The notes beneath the pieces were generated by a model that was given only the letters and a program-made list of their open reading frames with translations, did no database searches and was not told where the DNA came from. Of a DNA stretch of 64,000 bases, positions 51,937 to 62,500 are shown one piece after another. Position numbers and translations under genes: made by a program. This DNA is from Desulfamplus sp. (lineage in GTDB: Bacteria > Desulfobacterota > Desulfobacteria > Desulfobacterales > Desulfobacteraceae), in assembly GCA_015232455.1 (NCBI GenBank), contig JADFZQ010000002.1:186001-250000 (forward strand), in the 5' to 3' direction. The number at the start of each line of letters is the position of its first letter. The first letter of the stretch is position 1.

Positions 51937-54900
51937 CTATTTTTGAGTTTTTGAATACACATAATATCTACCCGAAACCGTACCAGTTACTTTAATATTT
52001 TGACAAAGGACATATTTTCCAAGAGAAGCATCATAAGTTTCACCAGTCCCTTTGCCTACAGGTTTTCCGCTTAAATTACCATTTGACCCAGTAATGCTAA
52101 ATGTTGCCCCCCCCATTTTACAAGTAAAATTGATACTATTACTACCCACATTCCCGCTTACATATCCTTCAATAGCAGTGTTTGCATATTGTCCTGAAAA
52201 TTTTGTACCATTATTTATGAGTTGTCCCTCCCATGTAGTATCACGATGCAATCTAAATACTACGGAATTTTTGATAGGCTTGAGATGAAGAGTTCCTACA
52301 CTACAAAGAACCCCATTTTCATAAATATCTTCCATAATGTAGTCAAAGTTCAAAGTAATACCTGTGAGTTCGATCTCTCCTGAATCATTAGTACTATCAT
52401 CTCCAATCAATTCCGCAGTACCTAAATGAATCCGTTCAGCTTCTACATCATCAGGATTGAGGGATATTAACTCTTTTCCCTCTTTCACATTAAAATCAAT
52501 TTCCCCGTTTGCTAAAGGAGTTTCATCAGAAGTAGTTGTTAGTTGGAGTTTTAGTTTTTTTTGTAAGATTCCTTTACCCATCTTTGCCCGATGACCATCA
52601 TACAGCTTATCAAGTCCGCCTAAAGAAGCATCTTCATTTTTCCATTTCCCCTCAATAACAACGGTGAAATATTGTTTTTCTGGATCATCTCCTGCTCTTG
52701 CTTCATCAAAATTTACTATATGAAAAATAGCCCTATCGCCATCTTCAGCTTCAGCTCTTAAAACTAATTGATATTGGTCTGCTGTAGGAGATGAAGAAAG
52801 TTGTAAATCTTTTGCAAGTTGATCAAGTATAGATTTAGAAAATGCAACCCTAATAGATTGAGCCGCTGGTTCAGTTTTGGAAGTAATCAAGGGCCAATTA
52901 TCTCTACTATAAGAATAAAAACCAATATCCGCTAATCCACCAGTCCATTTTGTACCAGCTTGGCACATTTTAGCATTCGGGAAGTCAAATAAATTTTCTT
53001 CACATAAAGAAACGTAGTCTATAAAATGTTTGTGTAAATCAGCACGATTTCTTGTCAGGGGTATTGTCCAAGCCATAATTTTAATCTGTTTTATCGGATA
53101 GCCATTAACGGGATAACCTTTAGGAGTACCTTGCAGCAGTCCGATAACCTGAATCGGCGGAATTTGATCATATCCTGCAATTGGATCCATATCACCAAAC
53201 CACCAATGTTTTGCACAATCTCCTTTAGGGCAATAACTGCGTGTTCCAGCGGTTAAGGGCTTAATATCTTTCAACATAAACCAGTCAGTTTGACGAACTC
53301 CATATAAGAGAGCCAAAGAATAAATAGATTGAATAATAACTGAGGCACCACTGCCTAAAGAGATTGATTCGCTTGGAACACGAAGCATGGAAGGAGCTAT
53401 ATCAGTAACAAAACTATCTACTGCACCTAACGCTGTAGAAGCTGCTTCACAATGCAGATAGGCTTGGGAATTATCTTTATCATCATAGTAGTCTTGAAGA
53501 AAATTGATAAGCTGATCGAGTGAAGCAAATATAAATGGAGTTGCAACTCCACCACTAACTAATCCAGCAGCACTAAGAATGGTTGGCATCCATCTGACTA
53601 CAGTTTCAAGTTTCCAATCTTTTAGCCAATCTGTATAAGTTGTGGCAACTGCTCTTCGGGAATATAGGCGGAGATAACAATCGGTTTCACTATTCTCAAT
53701 CGTTAATTTTGAAGATTTAAAATCTTTTTCTATATCTTTGTTTTTTTCACAATCTGTCAGCTTGGCATCAGCATACGCCTCTTGACCATAGGGACCAATA
53801 ATACGCATATCAAAACTGCCGATAGTACCAGTATGAAGGAGAAATCTCATAAAATCGATGCCCCATGGTACATAATCAGCTAAAGCAGTTTCAATAGCCT
53901 GCTCCATATATTGATCGTCAGAGAAATAATGTGTTTCCTTCTCTTCGGCATAGTATGTTTTCCAGTTGTTACGTACTTCATAAAGGAAATCCAAACCATT
54001 AAGATATAGTGCAAATGGGGTCAACCCAATAGCTGGTAATGGGCTGCCTACTACAGATTGGTCTAAAGCCCCTCCAAGTTTAGCAGCATTTAAAAAATTG
54101 ATAGCATCAGAGAGGTCTTTTATTAAATCATGAATATAGAGGGTTTTAGGATTAAATCTTCGAGCCATCTTTGTGGTCTCTTCTTGAGTTTCGCTATTAA
54201 GAGCATCAATAAGCCAGTTGGTAATATTTTGACTCCATTGATTACGGTCTGTCCAATAGAGCTGTTCAAATGTAGTTGATTCTGGTGTCTCTTGAACATT
54301 TGATTGAGCATCAGTCGGTTTTGCAACTACAAATATCCAAGGAGTAGGAATATCTTTAATCTTCACCAAACGTCCATGCCGACCAGAATCCAAAGTAACA
54401 GATTCAGAATTAAGTTTAATCCAGTCTCCTGTATGAGAATAGACTAAAACTTGTTCGCCATCAACGCCGTCGGCTGGAAGTTTTAAGCTCACTTCATCTT
54501 TAACAGTCTCGCTGCCCGTTGAAATAAATTTCCATCCGACATTGTTCCAATCCCATAATCTGCTCTCGTCAGGTAATGAAATCTGCTCTAAAAGAGCCTC
54601 ATTAATTTCTGATACATAATCTTTTGGAACGTCAGCTGAAGCACCTGAAGAGTGTGTAATATGAACTGATGTAGTATCATTAATATCTGTATCTGTTTTA
54701 ACCAAAAAAGAATAAAACCCGAACTCATAACTCTCATTTTCAATTGCCTGAAAAATATCTCCATTACTGTCAGGTGCAACAAGCCAATATGCAGTCCATG
54801 TTCCGTCAACAGGCAATGGTTCAAATGCCGTGTTTGCTGATCCTGTTTCAAATGGCGAAAGTATTGTTTTTTCCGTTTTTGTTCCTGAGACTCCAGAAGC

Positions 54901-55641
54901 AAGGGTGGCAAGAGAACCTGATGAATATCCCAAACATTTTCCCGATTCATTGGCAGTATAAAAGCGACCATCAGGAAGAGCTATCAATATCCAAATATCA
55001 ACTGGTTTATTGTAAGCTGGAAAATCAACCGATAACTCCATTTTACCTGTCAGCTCAGGCACATCACCAGCAGCAACGATATTTCCCATGTAAACAGGAG
55101 CTTTAGAGGGATTTGAAGTCGCATCTATAACTGAAACTCCTTTGGGTGGATTAATTCCTTGAGTATTATTATCAGTATCATCTGACGGTTGATTTTCTAA
55201 TTCACATCCATAAATTACAAGTGTCGTTTGTCCAGATGGATTTGCACATATAGCGTTAGCGTCAGCAATTAAGTCATAATCACCTGCTTTAAGCTGTTGA
55301 TCAATATTCCATATTGCCTCGCACCATCTACCTTGACATTTACCATTACTGGTTATTGATGCTGAATTGCTATAGCCATCAGGACCAGATAAAAAAAGAA
55401 ACATACTATCTCCAGCAATGCCTCCAGCCATACTTGTATCGAACCATATTCTTATTTTAGTAATATTGGCAGGTTTGTTTAAGGTAAATGATGTGACTTC
55501 TGTGTGTTCGCATCCACCAATATATTCATAATTAAGAATAGTTCCTTCTGTAGAGCATTGTGTCCAACTGATTGATGGAACTAAAATGAGTATGAATACC
55601 CATATATACATAGTTTTAACTAATTTCAGACTTTGTGTCAT
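51937..55641 (-). CDS. Large exported multidomain protein 1 (array member)
   Basis: 1234 residues from the chosen start. Signal peptide MTQSLKLVKTMYIWVFILILVPSISW. An N-terminal module (~28-150), shared with the protein at 59534, runs from CSTEGTILNYEYIGGCEHTEVTSFTL to ANPSGQTTLVIYGCE. A second module (~162-313) is shared with two neighbours: VYMGNIV, VDIWILIALPDGRFYTANESGKC, YWLVAPDSNGDIF. Then a region with VLVYSHTGDW, a long part with hydrophobic helices (ILSAAGLVSGGVATPFIF; VIIQSIYSLALLYG), and a beta-rich C-terminus with repeated Gly/Asn (TAIEGYVSGNVGSNSINFTCKMGG). Start at 55641, nine bases after AGGAG; a longer frame reaches 55680. No catalytic motif recognised. Possibly cell-surface or released. 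Confidence 0.78.
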   Translation of the reverse strand: MTQSLKLVKTMYIWVFILILVPSISWTQCSTEGTILNYEYIGGCEHTEVTSFTLNKPANITKIRIWFDTSMAGGIAGDSMFLFLSGPDGYSNSASITSNGKCQGRWCEAIWNIDQQLKAGDYDLIADANAICANPSGQTTLVIYGCELENQPSDDTDNNTQGINPPKGVSVIDATSNPSKAPVYMGNIVAAGDVPELTGKMELSVDFPAYNKPVDIWILIALPDGRFYTANESGKCLGYSSGSLATLASGVSGTKTEKTILSPFETGSANTAFEPLPVDGTWTAYWLVAPDSNGDIFQAIENESYEFGFYSFLVKTDTDINDTTSVHITHSSGASADVPKDYVSEINEALLEQISLPDESRLWDWNNVGWKFISTGSETVKDEVSLKLPADGVDGEQVLVYSHTGDWIKLNSESVTLDSGRHGRLVKIKDIPTPWIFVVAKPTDAQSNVQETPESTTFEQLYWTDRNQWSQNITNWLIDALNSETQEETTKMARRFNPKTLYIHDLIKDLSDAINFLNAAKLGGALDQSVVGSPLPAIGLTPFALYLNGLDFLYEVRNNWKTYYAEEKETHYFSDDQYMEQAIETALADYVPWGIDFMRFLLHTGTIGSFDMRIIGPYGQEAYADAKLTDCEKNKDIEKDFKSSKLTIENSETDCYLRLYSRRAVATTYTDWLKDWKLETVVRWMPTILSAAGLVSGGVATPFIFASLDQLINFLQDYYDDKDNSQAYLHCEAASTALGAVDSFVTDIAPSMLRVPSESISLGSGASVIIQSIYSLALLYGVRQTDWFMLKDIKPLTAGTRSYCPKGDCAKHWWFGDMDPIAGYDQIPPIQVIGLLQGTPKGYPVNGYPIKQIKIMAWTIPLTRNRADLHKHFIDYVSLCEENLFDFPNAKMCQAGTKWTGGLADIGFYSYSRDNWPLITSKTEPAAQSIRVAFSKSILDQLAKDLQLSSSPTADQYQLVLRAEAEDGDRAIFHIVNFDEARAGDDPEKQYFTVVIEGKWKNEDASLGGLDKLYDGHRAKMGKGILQKKLKLQLTTTSDETPLANGEIDFNVKEGKELISLNPDDVEAERIHLGTAELIGDDSTNDSGEIELTGITLNFDYIMEDIYENGVLCSVGTLHLKPIKNSVVFRLHRDTTWEGQLINNGTKFSGQYANTAIEGYVSGNVGSNSINFTCKMGGATFSITGSNGNLSGKPVGKGTGETYDASLGKYVLCQNIKVTGTVSGRYYVYSKTQK
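54703..55157. repeat. Shared exported-protein module, DNA copy A (455 bp)
   Basis: Part of the gene at 51937-55641. Aligns at DNA level with copies B (58503-58957) and C (61961-62416). Bases 54742-54790 are identical to 58541-58589, 49 bases without a mismatch. Confidence 0.85.
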
Positions 55642-55827
55642 ATCAATTGTCTCCTTATTTTTAAACTCAATCAAAAACATAGTTCTCCTACATGATTTGT
55701 GGAAATTACTATGTAAGTAAAATTCAATATTTATAAATTATATCTTATTTTACACAAATAAAAGAGGAATACTATTTTAGAAATAAAATACCATTTAGTG
55801 CAATAATTGTCCCTTTAAGGTTAAAGT

Positions 55828-55866
55828 ATCCGTATAAATATCTTGAAATTAGATATTTATACGGAT
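55828..55866. terminator. Perfect 16-bp hairpin in the 304-base gap between exported-protein genes
   Basis: ATCCGTATAAATATCT (55828-55843) and its exact reverse complement (55851-55866) enclose a 7-base loop. It lies about 80 bases after the stop of the 55946 gene on the minus strand. No T-run follows on that strand, so it may protect an mRNA end rather than terminate. The remaining bases of this gap (55642-55945) hold no gene that I can see; it is AT-rich, with the ribosome site of the next gene at the left end. Confidence 0.6.
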
Positions 55867-55945
55867 GCTGTTTTATAACAGCTACATCTTGGAAAAACGC
55901 TATTTATATAAAAAAGGCTAAGGTCGTTGTTTATATGTATTAACT

Positions 55946-58900
55946 TCAATATGGCGATTTAACAAGACGCACTGGTAAAAGGTTACTTGTATCTGCCATT
56001 TTAGCCCCTTCATCGTAGTTAAAGGCATAAGGAATATCCTGCCATTGATCACCAACACTGAAATAAGACCACGAAGATGTCCAAAACCATGATTTATTTA
56101 CGGGAAAAGTATTATCACTACAATATAGCAGAGTTGCTAACTCACCAGCTGTAGGAGTCCTCCAACCACCATCCATGGTCAAATTAAAGGCATCGCTTGG
56201 ACTCATTTTGGTAGCAGTACCATCACAGCTCTTAGAAGTTTGATTCCAAGTTTGACCGTAACTACAACGCTGCCATTGAAGCCCTGTTTCAGTGTCTTTC
56301 ATAACGCTGCCGTTGGTGCCAGCGACTTCTTGATAGCGAGAACATGTAGTAGCTTCTTGAATCTGAGGCCATCTGTTGCCATAAATATCTTCGATAACCA
56401 CGGTATAATCATTTATGTTCATAGCAGATGGATCTTGCTCATTAAATTTAATAGATTCAACTTCCAATGCGAGATCTGAACCCGGGGTATTTGGAAGGGG
56501 TATCTTAGAGTTGTTTAGTTTAACACCATTTTTATCATAAACATCATAACCACTTATCAATGAAGTTGGAACACCCTCTTTTGTACCATAACCTTCTGTA
56601 GTCCACACAATAATTATACCACCTGTCTCTCCTTGACCCAATTGTGTTATTTTAGGTTTAACAAGCAGATAATATGCAATGCTTACAGGGGGACGAGAAT
56701 CCTCAGATGCGTCTTTATTAAGCACCATGTGTTCCACATATTTAATACCTTCGGCTTTTTCAGAGCCAAAATATGGAATAGCAACGGTTTTGTCATAAGG
56801 TAGGACTGTATTATCATCTACAGGTTTCTTGTTTAAATAGGCACTGTTTTTAGAGTAGTCTCCTGTGTGGGAATAAACAAGCGATCTAAAAGTTCCCTTT
56901 GAGTTGAAAATGCTATTTATAACTAAAAGGGCATCACGTCCACTTGCTAATTTTGCATCAAAACTGCTATAAATCGCGGATAGCCTGCCTAAAGGTTTTG
57001 TTATCCGTCTATATGTTCGAGTTTCAGTTAATCTTGTGTTGTAAACATTTTCCTCATTTGAGCCAACTCCAGTTGTTGTTGAGAGAAATCGCATACTATT
57101 AGATGACATACTTTCCTTTATCTCTTTTCCAATTCCATCAGTCATCTCAGGTTTTGTGATAATCTCTTCAATATATTTTCCAAGTTTATCTCCAAAAGTG
57201 GAATTAGCAGAGGCAAATCTGTTAATAAGGTTTAATAGATCATCGCTACCTTTAGCTCTACGATTCAAAATATCTACAATCAATGAGCCTGTTCCTGAAT
57301 AGTTTGTATCAAGCCATTCCAGAAAATGACCTAATGCGTAATAACTACCTTCAGCGGCTGTCGTTATAGGAACGCTTAAATATTCAGATAAATAAACATT
57401 ATTTTTACCAGCATAATTTTCTTTCTTCTCAGAGTCATTGTTACATGCAACTTTTGCAGCGAAATACTGGGCAGTAGCTTCAATAAACCAACGGTTATTA
57501 TTTGAGTACGTTTCATAAAAAGGTCCTTGGAAAAAATGCACCATTTCATGTGCAACTGTTTGACGCATTGCAAGCCAGTTATCTATTTGAGAAGTAGAGT
57601 TTGATAGAAGAATTGGACCTCCCATTGGAGTCAAACCACCTGTTGATCCAATATCTAAAATATAGCCTCTAATATCTGTTGCAGCAAGCTCACCAAAAGG
57701 TCGGCTGCCATCTGGAGCCATAAGCTCAACAAGACTTGATCCTGCCGTCATCATAGCACTTAACATGTCGATTGAGTAATTATAAGGATCGGTAATGTTA
57801 TCGCTATTACGTTTCCAGACGCTGTTAGCAGGAATACTGTTAATATCCTTATCATCTGGGGCATAAAAGCAGAGATAGTAGGGTTGGTCATTTGTGCAAA
57901 CAGTTGAGTTTAACATACGCCATCTAATACGGGCGGAAAGACCGCCAATTGCTATATCACGGGGATCATAATCAGAAAGTGCGGCAAAGGTGTTATAATT
58001 ATTTGTGCTATCCTTTTTATAGCTATTTTTATATGAATCTGACAGTAGTGCCTTTAAAGAGAGATCGAAGGTAACAGATTTTGAATCTGAATTATATGAA
58101 ATCATTATACCAACTGGAAGAGAAGCTCCTGTTTCTTTATTATATAATTCAGGTGCAAGATAGAGATTGTATTGTGAAGCATCAATATCATCAGGTATTA
58201 AAGTTTCATCTATTGGGATTGTTATGTAGATATTCCCATCTACAATATCAAGGTTGCTCAATTTTATATTGTATCCATCTGATATTGTGATTTTACTATT
58301 GTCAGTTTCAGAAGATGGAGCAGAAGTCTTGCTTAAAGTTACCTCTATTTCTTCACTTGCAAAATCTTTAGGAAATTCTACAGAAGCACCTGTATCAAAA
58401 GCTATCTTTGAACCAGTTTCAGGATCGGCTGTGGCGACAATTTGGTTATTGTCGTTGTCATTATTATCATCAGGATTGTCAGGGGTAGTGCTGCTATTAA
58501 CCATAAAAGAGTAGAACCCAAGCTGATAATCTCCGTTATAAATTGCCTGAAAAATATCTCCATTACTGTCAGGTGCAACAAGCCAATATACATTCCATGC
58601 TCCATCAGCAGGCCAAGGTTCAAATGCTGTTCCTGATGTTCCGACTTCAAATGGTGAAAGTATTGTGTTTTCCGTTTTTGTTCCAGAGACTCCAGAGGCA
58701 ATTACAGGAAGAGAACCTGATGAATATGACAAACATTTTCCCGATTCATTGGCAGTATAGAAACGACCATCAGGAAGAGCTATCAATATCCAAATATCAA
58801 CTGGTCTATTGTAAGCTGGAAAATTTACTGATAACTCCATATTTCCGCTTAAAGTTGCAACTCCTCCACTTTTGACGATATTTCCCATATAAACAGGAGC

Positions 58901-59449
58901 AGTATTAGGATTATCATTTGCGTCAACTGTTGAAATGCCGCTTGGAGGGTTAATCCCATCAACAGATTGACCAGAATCTCCTGACCATACTTCAATTTCT
59001 GATAAACCAACATACTGAGGCCAGTTTGCATAAGCGTGATATTTGATATATCGGGCTTCATAACCACTACCTGAAAAAGAGAGAAGCCCAACATAGCTTG
59101 TACTATCTTCTTTGAACCTCTCTGTGTAAGTTATTCCATCTGTTGATGTACTTACTGATACTCCATAAATTTGTAATACATACATATCAACTTTCTCAAT
59201 GGTGTAAACACCACCCAGATCAAGTATAAAATCTTGAACTGTGGGGCTACCTTGATAACTATACCAGTAAGTCTCCTCTGTTCCATCAACTATAGCTGAT
59301 GGGGTTCCCAGTTGGGAATTTGTGCTTGCTGTAACGGTTTTGCCAAGTGCTACGTTTACTGAGCCTCCAAATACTAAAGATGGAGTTATAAACATTACAA
59401 TAGCCAAACATAGCCAAATTACGACTATTTTATCCTTAGTTGCTTTCAT
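55946..59449 (-). CDS. Large exported protein 2: discoidin domain, shared module, metallopeptidase motif, DUF1566 end
   Basis: 1167 residues. Signal peptide MKATKDKIVVIWLCLAIVMFITPSLVFG. Residues ~31-157 are an F5/8 type C (discoidin-like) carbohydrate-binding domain: NVALGKTVTASTNSQLGTPSAIVDG, SEIEVWSG. The shared module follows (~166-315). Next a ZU5-like region (GSKIAFDTGASVEFPKDFASEEIEVTLSK), then a peptidase-like part with H634-E-M-V-H638 and E657 (TVAHEMVHFFQ, 18-residue spacer, EATAQYFA), the gluzincin pattern HExxH-x18-E. The C-terminal ~125 residues are a DUF1566 (Lcl-like) domain: VMKDTETGLQWQRCSYGQ, GGWRTPTAGELATLL, WFWTSSWSY. AGGAGG precedes the ATG. Probably a secreted zinc peptidase that binds glycans. 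Confidence 0.82.
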   Translation of the reverse strand: MKATKDKIVVIWLCLAIVMFITPSLVFGGSVNVALGKTVTASTNSQLGTPSAIVDGTEETYWYSYQGSPTVQDFILDLGGVYTIEKVDMYVLQIYGVSVSTSTDGITYTERFKEDSTSYVGLLSFSGSGYEARYIKYHAYANWPQYVGLSEIEVWSGDSGQSVDGINPPSGISTVDANDNPNTAPVYMGNIVKSGGVATLSGNMELSVNFPAYNRPVDIWILIALPDGRFYTANESGKCLSYSSGSLPVIASGVSGTKTENTILSPFEVGTSGTAFEPWPADGAWNVYWLVAPDSNGDIFQAIYNGDYQLGFYSFMVNSSTTPDNPDDNNDNDNNQIVATADPETGSKIAFDTGASVEFPKDFASEEIEVTLSKTSAPSSETDNSKITISDGYNIKLSNLDIVDGNIYITIPIDETLIPDDIDASQYNLYLAPELYNKETGASLPVGIMISYNSDSKSVTFDLSLKALLSDSYKNSYKKDSTNNYNTFAALSDYDPRDIAIGGLSARIRWRMLNSTVCTNDQPYYLCFYAPDDKDINSIPANSVWKRNSDNITDPYNYSIDMLSAMMTAGSSLVELMAPDGSRPFGELAATDIRGYILDIGSTGGLTPMGGPILLSNSTSQIDNWLAMRQTVAHEMVHFFQGPFYETYSNNNRWFIEATAQYFAAKVACNNDSEKKENYAGKNNVYLSEYLSVPITTAAEGSYYALGHFLEWLDTNYSGTGSLIVDILNRRAKGSDDLLNLINRFASANSTFGDKLGKYIEEIITKPEMTDGIGKEIKESMSSNSMRFLSTTTGVGSNEENVYNTRLTETRTYRRITKPLGRLSAIYSSFDAKLASGRDALLVINSIFNSKGTFRSLVYSHTGDYSKNSAYLNKKPVDDNTVLPYDKTVAIPYFGSEKAEGIKYVEHMVLNKDASEDSRPPVSIAYYLLVKPKITQLGQGETGGIIIVWTTEGYGTKEGVPTSLISGYDVYDKNGVKLNNSKIPLPNTPGSDLALEVESIKFNEQDPSAMNINDYTVVIEDIYGNRWPQIQEATTCSRYQEVAGTNGSVMKDTETGLQWQRCSYGQTWNQTSKSCDGTATKMSPSDAFNLTMDGGWRTPTAGELATLLYCSDNTFPVNKSWFWTSSWSYFSVGDQWQDIPYAFNYDEGAKMADTSNLLPVRLVKSPY
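58503..58957. repeat. Shared exported-protein module, DNA copy B (455 bp)
   Basis: Part of the gene at 55946-59449, aligned with copies A and C. The encoded block reads from INPPSGIS to FYSFMV and has no gaps against copy A over its conserved length. Confidence 0.85.
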
Positions 59450-59490
59450 TGTGCCTCCTCCTTTTTTAAGATTATTTATTATTGGGTCAA

Positions 59491-59513
59491 ACCCACCACC
59501 TCTGGCGGTGGGT
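59491..59513. terminator. Short GC-rich hairpin between exported-protein genes
   Basis: ACCCACCACC and GGCGGTGGGT (one mismatch) around TCT. It lies 21 bases after the stop of the 59534 gene on the minus strand and upstream of the next ribosome site. The T-run is weak, so partial read-through to the next gene is likely. Confidence 0.5.
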
Positions 59514-59533
59514 AGTTAAAATTAAGTAAATTT

Positions 59534-62500
59534 TTACTGGCTTGAAAACGGCTTTTCGCACGTTTTGGTTCCATCTCCATAAGTGGGGCAGCAGGATTTT
59601 GTATATGTGTAAGTTTCAGATACATTTCCACTTCCAGTATAAGTGAATTTACCACTGCTATCTGCTGTGATAGTTGCAGTTCCAGTGAAATTTGCGTTTA
59701 CATCAACACATGGCCCCCAGCATGACATAAACGGTGGATCCATTTTGGTATTTCCAGATGTTGTAAAGCTAAGATCAATTGAGTTGCATGACCATGAACC
59801 AGTTAAAGATTTTTGAGAATATTCATTCTCTCCTTGGTAGCAGTAATCATCAGGAATAATAGTTCCATTGGGTCCAAGCTGAAAACACAATGGAATATCC
59901 CATTGTATTCCATATCTATCACTACAATCCTTAAAATTTACTCTTATAGATGCATTGTATGAATTAAAAAACATATCTTCTTTCAAATAGCAGTCGTCCA
60001 TCTCACTTTTTATTATCCATAGTTTGGCAGAATAACCTCCTTGTAAGTTAAACGTATGTGCTGCGTTTGCTTTTTCAATGCCGTTTACACTTATTGAAAT
60101 ATAAGTATATAAAGACTCGTTTTCTTTTCCCGAGTTGTCTGCTACTAAATAAAATACATCTCCTGTATTTACTTTTACTTCATACTTATCTTCTTTACCA
60201 ATAAGTCGTTCAGGAGTTGGGATATTAGATACTCGTTGATATTCTCCAGTAAACTTATATATGCTTATTGTGCTAAAGTTTCCCCCTGTAAATGATATTG
60301 TTGCAGTAGCATCTTTTGGAATATTAAGATTTGTATTTTCTTCAGCTATTGTTGGAATACTATATTTACTAAGATATGAATCATTTCCAAAAATACTCCA
60401 TGCGGTAAAGTCTCTGTAATACTGTGGAATAGATATACCACCATTATAATCTTTTAACTTTTCAAGAGGTGTAGTTAAAGGGCTTCCTTCACTAACAAAC
60501 TTAAACATATCAGCGAAATTAAGTCCTTTTTTTTCCACAAGAAACTGTATAAATGCTGACGGAGAATACTCAAAAGTAGATATTGGATAACTCAAAAAAT
60601 CTGCTTTTGAATCATTATATTCTTTTTCTATCTTTTTTTTATCTGCCCATGCAACTCTATAACCCGCATAATCAGAAGCAGATTCAAGCCACCAGTTATT
60701 GGCTGGCATTTCGTAACCTACTAATGTATAATATTCAGCCTCTATTCTATGAAAAAGTTCATGACCTATTACTCCATAACTTAGACCATCTTTAAAGGCT
60801 TTTAAAACTTCTGTGGGATAATGAATATAGCCCCAAATTGCTTCATAATTAGCTTCGCTTTGAGCATATTGCTTAGTCCATCTGGAATCTATTTTGACTA
60901 TAATTGGATTTGTTGATGTTCCCCATAACCAGCCGGGTTTTGTTACAGGATTTTTGAATTTATTCACATCAACATAGTTCTTTAGTGCTACTTCTAAAAG
61001 ATTTCCTATATCTTGAATGAATTTTGGGTGAGCTGTTTTATAGGATGATCTCTGATATAGGGGGTCGTTATATGTCTCTCCAATCCATGTTATATCATTT
61101 AGTTTAGCATCAGATTCTATTCCAGACTTACTATACATAAGTTTAAAATTACCTTCTGGAGTAAAATATATATCGTTCTCCAACTCTTCTCCAATACCAG
61201 TCCAAACTGCGATATTGGCACCTGCAAGGCCTGTTATAGCAAGTGTGCTTGCTACACTTGCAAGAGGCGGAATAGCAAAAAAACATAGATGATCTGTCAT
61301 TATATTAACAGTGTTATTTACTTCATCCACGCTGTATGGAAGCGGAGTCCAATATTGTTCTTCATCATTCCATCTCATTGCCATCAGTTGCTCTTCAGCA
61401 GAATAATTTGAATTTAGTCTATTTGGATCGTATTTCACGCTTATTTTAATAAAATCATTAAGTTGCTTTAATCCATCAATGGATATATCAATGGCATTTG
61501 AACCAAAAGGTTCAAATCCGCTTGGAGGAGCATTATTAACAGCCGATATTTTTAAAGTTGCTGTGCTATCTATAATACCAGGTGGTATAGTTACAGATAC
61601 CTCGTCTTTGTAATTTATTATTTGGTTGACCGATGAGGGTTCTATAGATTGTGAAATTAACGGTGTGGAAACAGGGGGTAGAATTGAAAATTGAACGGTG
61701 TTACTTACTTCATCGCCTGATTTTATTTGAATTTTGCCAGATTGTGCGTCAGCAGGAAGAACAAACTGTAAAATATTTTCATTTTTTTTTATAACGGTAT
61801 TAGGATTTAACTCTTTACTGTTATATATAATAGCTAAATTTCCTAAATCAGAAACCGGCTTTTCGAGCTTCAAAAATACATAAGAACCAGCGGGACCACT
61901 TTGGGGGAAATATTCTGTTATCTTGAGATCATAAGTTATATCACCACTTTGGCTTTTAACCTCAAAAGAGTAGAATCCTAACTCGTAATGTCCATTTTCA
62001 ATAGCACCATAAATATTGCCGCTGCTTTCAGGAGCAACAAGCCAATATACATTCCACGCTCCATCAGCAGGCCACGGTTCAAATGCCGTGTTTGATTCTC
62101 CTATTTCAAATGGTGTCAAGATTTTCTTTTCTGTTTTTGTTCCTGAGACTCCAGAGGCAATAGCTGCAAGGTCTCCAGATTCAAAAGATAGCAATTTTCC
62201 AGACTCATTGGCAGTATAAAAGCGACCATCAGGAAGGGATATCAATATCCAAATATCAACTGGTTTATTGTAAGCTGGAAAATTTACAGATAACTCCATA
62301 TTGCCGCTTAGAGTCGAAACTCCGCCACTACTTACGATATTTCCCATATAAACAGGAGCATTGTTAGGATTGGCATTTGCATCAACCATTGAAATACCAT
62401 TTGGCGGATTAATCCCTTCAGCACTATCATCTGGTAATTGCTCTTCAGCATCACAACCATAAAGTATAAGCGTTGTAGCACCAGAAGGATTTGAGCATAC

